Part shown: in pieces, positions 17,487 to 25,977 of the stretch
Layout of the letters: each line of letters opens with the position of its first letter
Position numbering within the stretch: the stretch's first letter is position 1
Assembly: GCF_028736215.1 (NCBI RefSeq)
Contig: NZ_CP117883.1
Location: forward strand, 1,426,001 to 1,490,000
Direction of reading: 5' to 3'
Length of the DNA: 64,000 nucleotides
Origin: Mucilaginibacter sp. KACC 22773
Lineage (GTDB): Bacteria > Bacteroidota > Bacteroidia > Sphingobacteriales > Sphingobacteriaceae
Program-made: the position numbers and the translations under genes
The notes under the pieces: generated by a model
Told to the model about the DNA's origin: nothing
The model's database searches: none
What the model saw: only the letters and a program-made list of their open reading frames with translations

Positions 17487-19508
17487 ATGAACGAGACAAA
17501 CCCGGCAATGCAGATGGCTTTTGATTACCTGGAAACAACCAATACGGTTGTTTTTTTAACGGGTAAGGCAGGCACGGGTAAAACCACTTTTTTGCAGCGG
17601 GTACGGCAGGAATCAAAAAAGAAAATGGCTGTTGTAGCGCCTACGGGCGTAGCTGCTATTAATGCGGGCGGCATGACTATTCATTCGCTGTTCCAGATCG
17701 CCTTCGGCCCCATCATCCCGGCAGGGAATACCCGGCCCGAGATGCATTATAGCCCGGAAAAAAAGGAATTGCTTTCCAGCCTGGAGCTGCTTATCATTGA
17801 TGAAGTAAGTATGGTTCGGCCCGATGTGCTTGACCAGATAGACCTCATACTACGAAACCTGAAAGGTACCACCCAACCTTTTGGCGGTGTACAGCTTTTG
17901 CTCATAGGCGATCTGTCGCAGCTAAGCCCCATCATCCGCGATGAGGAATGGATGATGCTTGGGCGGTATTATAGTACCCCCTATTTCTTCAGCAGCCTGG
18001 TGATGCAAAAAGCACCCTATGTAAAAATTGAACTGGATCATGTGTACAGGCAAAAAGAACAGGCCTTTGTTGATATCTTGAACGAAGTGCGTAACCAAAC
18101 TATCAGCCCCGGTAACCTGGAGTTGCTGAATGCCCGGCACCAGCCCGGCTTTCGGCCAACGGCCGAAGAGCCTTACATCACCCTTACTACACATAACTCC
18201 ATTGCCCAGCAACTGAACAACGAATTTGTGGAAGCATTGGAGGGGCAGGAGTTTGAATTTGCGGCTACTATCCGCGGCGAGTTCCCTAAGGATGCTTATC
18301 CAACTGAAACCAACCTGAAGCTTAAGATAGGTGCACAGGTAATGTTTGTGAAAAACGATAGCTCGGCCGAAAAGCTTTTTTATAATGGCAAAATAGGGGT
18401 GATCACCCGGATAGAACCCGATACTGTTTTTGTGCGCTGCGGGCAGGAAGAACGCGAAATTGCCGTACAGGCTTTGGAGTGGACCAATATTAAATACCAG
18501 CTGGAAGATCAGCAAATTAACGAGACCAATGCAGGCAGCTTTGCCCAGATCCCGCTTAAACTGGCCTGGTCTATCACCATTCATAAAAGCCAGGGCCTGA
18601 GTTTTGATAAAGCCATTATTGATGTAAGCGAGGCTTTTGCCCACGGGCAGGCATACGTAGCGCTCAGCCGTTGCCGAACCTTGTCGGGAATGGTATTGCG
18701 TAACCCTATTGCTGCAAATAATATTATTGGCGACCCCGCCGTTGCCCGTTTTAATGAGCAGGCAAAGTCCCTTAAACCGGATGAGGAAAGACTGGAACGC
18801 GATCGCGAGCTATATCGCCAATCGTTACTGGCCGAGTTGTTCAATTTCAGCGGTTTACAAAACCGGGTTACCGGGTTTGAAGAGGCGACGCCAGACATGG
18901 AAAAAGATATTTTTAACGTGTCCGAAAAGCTTTCCCAGCAATTAGCCACTTATCAGCCCGAACGCATCCAAAAAGCGGCCCTCTATTTCAAAGATAAGCT
19001 GGCTGAAGCCACCGGAAACCTCCATCAGCAAATCCCGGTGCTTATGGGCTTATCTAAAGATAAAGAAACCAAAGCAGCTAAAGCAGATAAACTGATTCAA
19101 TGGATGATGACCCGAATCGCGTTAATGGACCATTTTTCTGGAAATACTTTTACCGCAACTACATATCTTGAAGAAAAGCGGAAGGCACAAGATCAGGCTG
19201 GTTCAAACCAATCAAACTCCTACGTTAAGGCTTTGAACGAAAAGCCAAATCAGCAACTTTTTGACCAACTGATGATTTGGCGCGATACCGCAGCTGAGAG
19301 GGAAAATATAATGCCGGGAATGGTATTATCAGAGAAGACGGTTGCCACTGTTGCCGAAAAATTGCCACCTACCATCAAAGCTTTGGGGGGTATAAAAGGA
19401 GTGGGACCGCAAAAAGCGACACAATATGGCCCGCAGCTTATCGCCATGATCCGGTCATATCTGCAGGAAACAATGGGTGCTGAAATGGAGCAGGGGAATT
19501 TGTTTTAG
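17487..19508 (+). CDS. PIF1-like/RecD-type helicase with HRDC domain
   Basis: A superfamily 1 DNA helicase. Walker A (TGKAGTGKTTF) lies near the N-terminus, followed by VAPTGVAAIN (motif Ia), LLIIDEVSMV (Walker B), TIHKSQGLSFDKAI and YVALSRCRTLSGMV (motifs V/VI). The C-terminal 80 residues form an HRDC-like nucleic-acid-binding domain (QLFDQLMIWRDTAAERENIM, GIKGVGPQKA). The frame opens at 17433, but the ATG at 17487 (MNETNPAMQMAFDYLE) is preferred because conserved family sequence starts there; the first 18 codons look non-conserved. Likely roles are replication fork or recombination processing, which suits the adjacent mutasome genes. Confidence 0.9.
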   Translation: MNETNPAMQMAFDYLETTNTVVFLTGKAGTGKTTFLQRVRQESKKKMAVVAPTGVAAINAGGMTIHSLFQIAFGPIIPAGNTRPEMHYSPEKKELLSSLELLIIDEVSMVRPDVLDQIDLILRNLKGTTQPFGGVQLLLIGDLSQLSPIIRDEEWMMLGRYYSTPYFFSSLVMQKAPYVKIELDHVYRQKEQAFVDILNEVRNQTISPGNLELLNARHQPGFRPTAEEPYITLTTHNSIAQQLNNEFVEALEGQEFEFAATIRGEFPKDAYPTETNLKLKIGAQVMFVKNDSSAEKLFYNGKIGVITRIEPDTVFVRCGQEEREIAVQALEWTNIKYQLEDQQINETNAGSFAQIPLKLAWSITIHKSQGLSFDKAIIDVSEAFAHGQAYVALSRCRTLSGMVLRNPIAANNIIGDPAVARFNEQAKSLKPDEERLERDRELYRQSLLAELFNFSGLQNRVTGFEEATPDMEKDIFNVSEKLSQQLATYQPERIQKAALYFKDKLAEATGNLHQQIPVLMGLSKDKETKAAKADKLIQWMMTRIALMDHFSGNTFTATTYLEEKRKAQDQAGSNQSNSYVKALNEKPNQQLFDQLMIWRDTAAERENIMPGMVLSEKTVATVAEKLPPTIKALGGIKGVGPQKATQYGPQLIAMIRSYLQETMGAEMEQGNLF

Positions 19509-19857
19509 AGATGTAATTGAAGAGCTGACTCAAAGAAATCGATTTAAAACCCTTGACTCATTTTGGCTAAAGCCGGCATGTTTTGTGCATTTTACCGCCC
19601 CATAAATGGGACGGCAATGAATTGATAATTCAGTTAAAATTAAACTTTTCATTGCCGTTGGCTTCAGCCAACGGTTCACATATAAGAGCCGGATGGCTTT
19701 AGCAAAATTTCGCCTACAGGAATTTACAAGAGATGTCCCTGAAATCTGACAAAACACTCCGCCGGATTATAATGTTTAAAGTATCTTAGACTATTGAAAA
19801 ATGATACAAAATACCATATTTCAATACTACATCTATAAAAACAAACTTCTTTAAAAG
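19509..19857. other. 349-bp gap with a palindromic repeat and the GH3 promoter
   Basis: No gene supported. The left half is the family 1 repeat at 19558-19718. The AT-rich right half (19745-19857) should contain the promoter for the GH3 gene, but no consensus promoter could be placed. Confidence 0.5.
19558..19718. repeat. Nested inverted repeat, family 1 copy B
   Basis: Outer arms ATTTTGGCTAAAGCC and GGCTTTAGCAAAAT enclose an inner part with ACGGCAATGAA on the left and TTCATTGCCGTTGGC...GCCAACGGT on the right. The right inner palindrome is CCGTTGGCTTCAGCCAACGG. The layout and the CGGCAATGA / TCATTGCCG words match the element at 7679-7882, though the palindrome sequence has changed (GTCGAC there, TTGGC here) while keeping its symmetry. 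Confidence 0.75.
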
Positions 19858-22167
19858 ATGGTCAGCAAAAAAATATTTGCCATTATTCCTATTGCTTTAA
19901 TTTTATCTGCCGGTGTTCAGGCACAGCTTTATAAAAATCCTAAAGCGCCGGTACATGCTCGCGTAGCCGATTTGTTAAAAAGGATGACACTGGAAGAAAA
20001 AGTTGGGCAGATGAGCATGTCGTCGCTAAGCGAGGCAAGCAAAAGCAAGATTGCTTACGGTGTATTGGAGAGCCCTTTTACCAATGTTTATGATATTGCC
20101 CAACAATCGATTGCCGCCAAGAAATACTCGCGCGAGCATACCCGGCTTGGTATCCCACCTATACAAATTGGCGAATGCCTGCATGGGCAATTGTCGGCCG
20201 GCGCTACTACATTCCCGCAAGCCATAGCGCAGGGAAGCACCTGGAACCCGGTACTGATTGAGCAAATGGGCGCTACCATTGCTTACGAGGCATCAACATC
20301 GGGTGTTGATGAAGCGCTTTCGCCGCTTTTTGATTTGATCAGGGATGCCCGATACGGCCGGGTTGAGGAATGTTTTGCCGAAGACCCTTACCTGGTTGGC
20401 CAGTTGGGTTCGGCATTTGTACGGGGCATGCAAGGCGATCCGGCCAAAACAAAAACAAGCTTTGCCTTTGATAAAGTAATGTGTACAGGCAAACATTTTG
20501 CGGCTTATAGCAAGCCAATTGCCGGTATTAACCTTGCCCCATCTGAGCTTGGTGAGCGTGAGCTGCGATCAATGTTTTTACCACCGTTTAAAGCAGCGGT
20601 ACAAGAGGCCAATATGGCGGCTATTATGCCATCATATAACGAGATTGACGGCATTCCGGCCCATAGTAATGAGTTTTTGCTAAAACAAATTTTACGCAAG
20701 GAATGGGATTTTAAAGGTTATGTTTTTTCGGATTATGGCGGCCTAAGTCAACTGTATAATTTCCACAAGGTGGCCAAAACTGCCTCAGATGCGGCACTTT
20801 TGGGTATCAAAGCCGGGGTAGACCTGGAAGCTTCGCGCCCCGATGTATACAGCCACTTGGTTGAATTGGTAAAAGCAGGTAAAGTTAAAGAAGCACAGAT
20901 AGATACTGCTGTAGCGCGTATCCTGACCATGAAATTTAAAGCTGGCCTTTTTGAAAAGCCGCTGCCCGATACTGCACGCATTAAAAGCAGGTTACATACC
21001 GGGGAACATATCAAACTCTCGCAGCAAATAGCCGAGGAGTCTATCATCCTGTTAAAAAATGAAAAAAGCCTGTTGCCTTTAAATATCAGTAAGTTGAAAT
21101 CGATAGCTGTTATTGGCCCCAATGCTAATAAAGTGCAATACGGCGATTATAGCTTTACCCGCGATAACTTATCGGGCGTAACCGTTTTGGAGGGGATAAA
21201 GCAATTTGCAGGGAATAACTTAAAAGTAAATTATGCTAAAGGCTGCGAGCTATCCGGCCTGGATAAAAGCGGCTTTGATGAAGCTGTAAAAACCGCCAAT
21301 GAAAGCGACGCGGTTGTTGTGGTGTTGGGTACTACAAGTGTAGTATGGTCGGGTGTGGGGTGGAACGGGCAGGCTCCGGGTAACGAGCCTAAAGATCCTT
21401 TTACCTGCGGCGAGGGTTATGATGTAACCGACATTAACCCGCAAGGTGTTCAGCGTGAGTTGTTGCAGGCCGTTTATAAAACCGGTAAGCCGGTAATATT
21501 GGTGTTGGTGCACGGCCGCCCGTGGAGTATTAGCTGGGAAAAGGAGAGTATCCCGGCTATTTTAGAAGCCTGGTACCCTGGCGAAAAAGGCGGGACTGCC
21601 ATTGCTAATATTCTTTTCGGGAAAGTAAACCCATCCGGCAGGTTAAACATGAGCGTGCCACAATCAACTGGACATATCCCGATATTTTATAACTACGTTA
21701 ATTCATCAAAAGGAATTAACCGCCAGCATGGCACCGTTGAAAAGCCAGGGCAGGATTATGTGTATTCGTCAACCGATCCTTTGTTTGCTTTCGGGTATGG
21801 CTTAAGTTACACCACTTTTCAATACGATAACTTAAAGGTATCTAAACCCGTATTTAGTAAAAATGAACAGGTAACTGTTTCGGTAGATGTTAAAAATACA
21901 GGTGCAGTTGTGGGCAAAGAGGTGGTGCAATTGTACCTGGGCAACAAAATTAACTCAGTAAGTACGCCCGAAATGAGCTTAACGCGATTTAGCAAAATAG
22001 CCCTTGCCCCGGGTGAGGTAAAAACGGTGAGTTTTACCATTAGCTATAAGGATTTAGCAATTTGGAACAGGCAAATGAACCTGGTTACCGAGCCGGGAAC
22101 TTTTGATGTAATGATAGCAAAAGCTGCCGATAACGTGGTGCTGAAAAAGCAGTTGGAATATAGATAA
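19858..22167 (+). CDS. Beta-glucosidase, GH3 family, exported (BglX-like)
   Basis: A 769-aa exported glycoside hydrolase that removes terminal beta-linked glucose or xylose. A signal peptide ends at VQAQ (about residue 22). The N-terminal TIM barrel carries the nucleophile motif VFSDYGG with D292. The alpha/beta sandwich domain follows (IAVIGPNANKVQYGDY), and a fibronectin-III-like domain closes the protein (VSVDVKNTGAVVGKEVVQLY). The modular order and length match BglX-type periplasmic enzymes. It stands alone on the plus strand, so the substrate cannot be refined from context. Confidence 0.94.
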   Translation: MVSKKIFAIIPIALILSAGVQAQLYKNPKAPVHARVADLLKRMTLEEKVGQMSMSSLSEASKSKIAYGVLESPFTNVYDIAQQSIAAKKYSREHTRLGIPPIQIGECLHGQLSAGATTFPQAIAQGSTWNPVLIEQMGATIAYEASTSGVDEALSPLFDLIRDARYGRVEECFAEDPYLVGQLGSAFVRGMQGDPAKTKTSFAFDKVMCTGKHFAAYSKPIAGINLAPSELGERELRSMFLPPFKAAVQEANMAAIMPSYNEIDGIPAHSNEFLLKQILRKEWDFKGYVFSDYGGLSQLYNFHKVAKTASDAALLGIKAGVDLEASRPDVYSHLVELVKAGKVKEAQIDTAVARILTMKFKAGLFEKPLPDTARIKSRLHTGEHIKLSQQIAEESIILLKNEKSLLPLNISKLKSIAVIGPNANKVQYGDYSFTRDNLSGVTVLEGIKQFAGNNLKVNYAKGCELSGLDKSGFDEAVKTANESDAVVVVLGTTSVVWSGVGWNGQAPGNEPKDPFTCGEGYDVTDINPQGVQRELLQAVYKTGKPVILVLVHGRPWSISWEKESIPAILEAWYPGEKGGTAIANILFGKVNPSGRLNMSVPQSTGHIPIFYNYVNSSKGINRQHGTVEKPGQDYVYSSTDPLFAFGYGLSYTTFQYDNLKVSKPVFSKNEQVTVSVDVKNTGAVVGKEVVQLYLGNKINSVSTPEMSLTRFSKIALAPGEVKTVSFTISYKDLAIWNRQMNLVTEPGTFDVMIAKAADNVVLKKQLEYR

Positions 22168-22215
22168 CCATTTAAGGTTAAGCCGAAAGCTTATTAAAAA
22201 TGCCTTTAGGAGGTT

Positions 22216-23385
22216 TTATAACTCACCCAAAATATTTTCCAGAAAAAATTGTAAGCCACTAACAATTGTTTTTTCATCCAGGCTGTAATGCTTTTCGCCA
22301 GGAGTTATTATAAAAGCCCTGGTTACCTGCAAGTCATCAAGCACATTATAGAAACCTTTAGAAAGGGACGGAGTAGTTGCATATTTAATTTCGATGGCGG
22401 CCAGTGGTTTGATGCCATTTACAAGTACCAGATCGCATTCTGCACCATTATGGGTGCGGTAATAATACATGTCCATGTGCCTGGGTTTCAATTGATAAAT
22501 TTGTTCGATTACATAACCTTCCCATGAACTACCCACAATTAAATGTAATGGCAATTCGTGGCTATTTCTAATGCGATTTAATTCATGCAGTAATCCACTA
22601 TCCCGTATATAAACTTTAGGTGCTTTTACTACACGTTTTTTAACGTTAACGTACCATGCAGATAATTGTCTTATCATAAAAGCGCCTTCCAGAAAGTCAA
22701 GGTACCTTTTTATCGTCACACCGCTTACACCTAAAGCTCTTGCATAGCTTTCTGCCATCCAGATACCTCCGTTATTTGATGCCAGCATGTACCAAAAATT
22801 GCGAATAAGCTTTTCTGAAAGATTGAAGCCAAACAGTAAGGCAAGGTCGCGTTCGATATAAGCCCGGATAAAATGTTCTGCCCATCGGCTAAAAGCGTGG
22901 TCAGTTTTGCTTGTGAGCGCATTTGGAAATCCTCCCCTAAACCAATGTTGTTCCTGGCCGATGCCACTTTCTAAAGCTTCCAGTAAATTTATCGGAGATA
23001 ATTCTACAAAAGCTACCCGGCCGGCAAGTGACTCAGATACGCCTTTAACCAATGCCGGTGATGCAGACCCCGTCAGGATAAAACGGCCTGGTTGGCGGTT
23101 CTTGTCTATCGCAGGTCTTAATTGCCTGAATATATCAGGCTGGCGTTGCACTTCGTCCAAAACAATGCAACTATCGGTGTATTGCTCAAAAATAAATGCA
23201 GCATTCTGTAATCTCGCTATGTCTTCATCATTTTCAAGGTCGAGATACAAAACGGCTTTATCTTCTTTATTACCCAGTTCTTTCGCCAGTGTAGTTTTGC
23301 CAACCTGCCTGGGTCCTAATAAAGCAATTGCCGGAAATTCTGCTAATAAATGATTTAACTCCTTTTCTAATCTACGTTTAATCAT
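22216..23385 (-). CDS. AAA_14/DUF4143 ATP-binding protein
   Basis: A 389-aa ATPase with Walker A ALLGPRQVGKTTLA near residues 22-35, Walker B CIVLDEVQRQPD, an arginine-finger/sensor motif FILTGSASPAL, and a C-terminal DUF4143 domain with a restriction-endonuclease-like patch (ECDLVLVNG...AIEIKYA). This is a widespread family of unsettled function, often scattered singly in genomes and sometimes linked to mobile or defence contexts. The frame opens with a TTG at 23391; the ATG at 23385 (MIKRRLEKELNH) is preferred. A perfect 19-bp inverted repeat lies 14 nt upstream. Confidence 0.9.
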   Translation of the reverse strand: MIKRRLEKELNHLLAEFPAIALLGPRQVGKTTLAKELGNKEDKAVLYLDLENDEDIARLQNAAFIFEQYTDSCIVLDEVQRQPDIFRQLRPAIDKNRQPGRFILTGSASPALVKGVSESLAGRVAFVELSPINLLEALESGIGQEQHWFRGGFPNALTSKTDHAFSRWAEHFIRAYIERDLALLFGFNLSEKLIRNFWYMLASNNGGIWMAESYARALGVSGVTIKRYLDFLEGAFMIRQLSAWYVNVKKRVVKAPKVYIRDSGLLHELNRIRNSHELPLHLIVGSSWEGYVIEQIYQLKPRHMDMYYYRTHNGAECDLVLVNGIKPLAAIEIKYATTPSLSKGFYNVLDDLQVTRAFIITPGEKHYSLDEKTIVSGLQFFLENILGEL

Positions 23386-23399
23386 ATTCAAAGTTAGTA

Positions 23400-23444
23400 T
23401 TTACCATGAAATATTAAAATTAAACTTTAATATTTCATGGTAAA
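23400..23444. repeat. Perfect 19-bp inverted repeat before the AAA_14 gene
   Basis: The arms TTTACCATGAAATATTAAA (23400-23418) and TTTAATATTTCATGGTAAA (23426-23444) pair perfectly around a 7-nt loop. It lies between the stop of the oxidoreductase gene and the start of the ATPase gene, both minus strand. It may be the terminator of the former, an operator of the latter, or both. Confidence 0.8.
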
Positions 23445-23480
23445 ATGCTTGGCTAAATTATTTGGTAAGCAAAATTATAC

Positions 23481-24872
23481 CTACACTATCTTCATCTCTT
23501 CTGCATTCCACTTAATTACCTTGTTTTCAAAATAGCTGTCGTTACAGGCCAGGCAAGGTGCCGCAGCCCTGAAACCAAATACGGCGTCTTCTACAACAGG
23601 TTTACCTGTACGTATGGAGTCAAAGAAGTTGGCAAAGTGATCGTTTGACGCATTATACCCTTCCGGGGCGCGGTAGCTTTCGCCAGGGAGAGTGGGCTGC
23701 TGCTGATCGGCCTGCGAAAAGCGTTTGTTATAATCGTCCATTAACGCTTTTTGCTGGGCTTCGGTAAAAGTTGATAACGAATCCCAGCCACCGATACCCG
23801 TAGCCACCGGCATTTTGTTTTTACGGATGGAAAAACTATCATCGCCCATCAGGTCCATAACACCTTCCGACCCTACTATTTTGGTAGTACTATGATCGCC
23901 CTCGCCGCTGATGAAGTTTACCCGTAGCGTTACCTGGAAAGCAGGATGTTCTTTGGTTTCGCCATAATGGATTACCGCGCTCATTACATCCGGCACGTTG
24001 CGGCCATCCTTCCAGTACGCCAGGTCGCCGATGGAATAGATTCTTTCGGGGCCTTTGGAGCCGGTTATAAAGTGAATGCCGCTTAGCAGGTGAACAAAAA
24101 GATCGCCTGCAACCCCGGTACCATACTCGCGGTAATTACGCCACCTGAAAAAGCGCTTGCTATCATAATCATATTTCGATTTGGCGTTTGATTGAAACCT
24201 TGCCCAATCTACAGTTTGCGGCGATGCATCAAAGGGAATGGTATATTGCCAGGCCCCAAGCGCGCTTTGCCTGTTAAACGATGCCTCGATAGAGTTGATT
24301 TTGCCTATGGCGCCGGCTTCATATAACTCCTTTGCTTTTTTATAGGTAACGCTGCTTACCCGCTGGCTGCCAACCTGTAAAACCATTTTTGTTTCCTGCT
24401 GCGCCTTAATCTCGGCCAGGCCCTGGCTTATCTGGTGTACCATGGGTTTTTCGCTATAAACGGCTTTGCCGCTGCGCATGGCATCAATGGCTATCTGGCT
24501 GTGCCAGTTATCGCTGGTTGCTATAATCACGGCATCTATATCCTTGCGGGCCAGTATTTCGCGATGATCGCCGGTGGTGAACAGGGTAGATCCGTAAAGT
24601 TCTTTAGCCCTGTCAAGGCGGCCTTTGTAAAGGTCGCAGCAGGCCACCAACTCAACACCGGGTACTGTTAATGCGGCCCTGGTATCGGCAAAACCCATAA
24701 TGCCCATGCCTATGGTAGCAATCCGGATTTTATCATTAGGCCCCACGCGCTTTTCGGCACTCAGGATGCGGAGTTCATTTTCTTCTTTGGCGGCCAGGCT
24801 ATTAAGCGTAGCCGAAGTAAGCAAAACGGAAGCACCCAGGTGCTTAATGAATTTTCTGCGGTCGGTTGACAT
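23481..24872 (-). CDS. Gfo/Idh/MocA family oxidoreductase, Tat-exported
   Basis: A 463-aa NAD(P)-dependent sugar oxidoreductase. The N-terminus has a twin-arginine signal (DRRKFIKHLGASVLLTSATL), so it should be exported folded with its cofactor. The Rossmann fold follows (IRIATIGMGIMGFADTRAAL), then the family motif YSEKPMVHQ. Tat-exported members in Bacteroidota include GH109-type glycosidases that use NAD for hydrolysis, so it could be a glycosidase rather than a dehydrogenase. No sugar operon is adjacent. A 228-bp gap with a terminator separates it from the GDPD gene. Confidence 0.9.
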   Translation of the reverse strand: MSTDRRKFIKHLGASVLLTSATLNSLAAKEENELRILSAEKRVGPNDKIRIATIGMGIMGFADTRAALTVPGVELVACCDLYKGRLDRAKELYGSTLFTTGDHREILARKDIDAVIIATSDNWHSQIAIDAMRSGKAVYSEKPMVHQISQGLAEIKAQQETKMVLQVGSQRVSSVTYKKAKELYEAGAIGKINSIEASFNRQSALGAWQYTIPFDASPQTVDWARFQSNAKSKYDYDSKRFFRWRNYREYGTGVAGDLFVHLLSGIHFITGSKGPERIYSIGDLAYWKDGRNVPDVMSAVIHYGETKEHPAFQVTLRVNFISGEGDHSTTKIVGSEGVMDLMGDDSFSIRKNKMPVATGIGGWDSLSTFTEAQQKALMDDYNKRFSQADQQQPTLPGESYRAPEGYNASNDHFANFFDSIRTGKPVVEDAVFGFRAAAPCLACNDSYFENKVIKWNAEEMKIV

Positions 24873-25028
24873 GGTAAATTAAGTTTTAAATAATGTTGGC
24901 ACAAACCGCAAGGGGCGGTTACATAGGTTTGCGAGAGGCAATTTAGCAAACCAAAACTAAAATGCAATCAAAATTTATTTAATCCTTAAATCGGTAGGGA
25001 GGGCTGAAAATCGATGGTGGTTAATGAT

Positions 25029-25068
25029 AAAACGGCAACAAATAAACTTCTGTATTTGTTGTCGTTTT
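25029..25068 (-). terminator. Hairpin terminator after the GDPD gene
   Basis: The arms AAAACGGCAACAAATA and TATTTGTTGTCGTTTT pair with one mismatch around 8 nt. Located 33 bp beyond the GDPD stop on the minus strand, it closes the left arm of the organophosphorus locus. Confidence 0.7.
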
Positions 25069-25100
25069 TTTGTGAGCTTTTCAATCACGTTTGGTGCCTT

Positions 25101-25916
25101 TTATCTCAACCCTTTCTCCTTCAAAAATTTTATTAATAGGGCCGGATGATCTGTCTGCAGGCCCTTTAAGCCTTTGTCTAACGCTTTGTTCCAATCGGCC
25201 GGACCCTCGCCTGCACTTTGGATATCAGGCCAGGCGGGGATGTTGTATTTGGCTGCAAGGGCTACCATCTCACTGGTGTATTGATTATATGAGCCGTCAA
25301 GGATATCGGGCTGATATTTATTAATAAAGCTTTCCATTGCCGCTACCGTTTTAACGCTATCGGGCATGCTCAGCATCAGGGGCATTTTTGGCGCGGCCTT
25401 GCGCCAGCCGGTAAACTGGGTTGCGCTATTGATGTATACCAGCACTTGTTTTTCCATGCCGTATTGTTTTATCATCTGGTAGGCTTGCTCTTGGTCGGCG
25501 GCTTTAAAATCAAGGTAAATATTGATCTTGTTTTTGCATGTAGTAAGTATCTGCTTAAAGGTAGGGATATGGTATACGGTTTTATCTGTGGTATCCTTGC
25601 TTTTTACTTTTAGCTGTTCCAGCTCGTCAAGGGTAAAATCTTTAACGTTGCCTTTGCCGTCGGTCATGCGGTTGATAGTGCCATCGTGCATGCTAACCAG
25701 CTCGCCGTCTTTAGTAGTGCGCAGGTCAATCTCTACATAGTCAGCCTCGTTCCTGATGGCCTCCTCATAGGCTGCTAAGGTGTTTTCAGGATAAATAACA
25801 TGGTCTCCGCGGTGGGCCGCTATAATAAATTTATGTTTTGATTTTGGGGCCGGGTTAGGCGCAAACGAAGTTAGGCCTGCTATGAAGGCTATAATGGTGA
25901 TAAACGAAAAATTCAT
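25101..25916 (-). CDS. Glycerophosphodiester phosphodiesterase, exported
   Basis: A 271-aa GDPD-family TIM-barrel enzyme, expected to split glycerophosphodiesters (deacylated phospholipids) into glycerol 3-phosphate and an alcohol. A signal-peptide-like N-terminus ends around residue 20. The catalytic signature is AAHRGDHVIYPENTLAAYEE, followed by YVEIDLRTTKDGELVSMHD with the metal and acid residues. It is the last gene of the left arm, after the propeller/phosphoesterase gene, with a terminator hairpin between, so it may be partly independent. The role in scavenging lipid-derived phosphate is inferred from the neighbours. Confidence 0.92.
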   Translation of the reverse strand: MNFSFITIIAFIAGLTSFAPNPAPKSKHKFIIAAHRGDHVIYPENTLAAYEEAIRNEADYVEIDLRTTKDGELVSMHDGTINRMTDGKGNVKDFTLDELEQLKVKSKDTTDKTVYHIPTFKQILTTCKNKINIYLDFKAADQEQAYQMIKQYGMEKQVLVYINSATQFTGWRKAAPKMPLMLSMPDSVKTVAAMESFINKYQPDILDGSYNQYTSEMVALAAKYNIPAWPDIQSAGEGPADWNKALDKGLKGLQTDHPALLIKFLKEKGLR

Positions 25917-25939
25917 GATTATTGATTTAGTAAGATAGT

Positions 25940-25963
25940 AAAGCCCGGGTTTAACCGGGCTTT
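25940..25963 (-). terminator. Hairpin terminator between propeller/phosphoesterase and GDPD genes
   Basis: The arms AAAGCCCGG and CCGGGCTTT surround a 6-nt loop just after the stop of the upstream gene. On the minus strand this hairpin may lower expression of the GDPD gene relative to susCD. Confidence 0.7.
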
Positions 25964-25977
25964 TTGGCTAATAAGTG

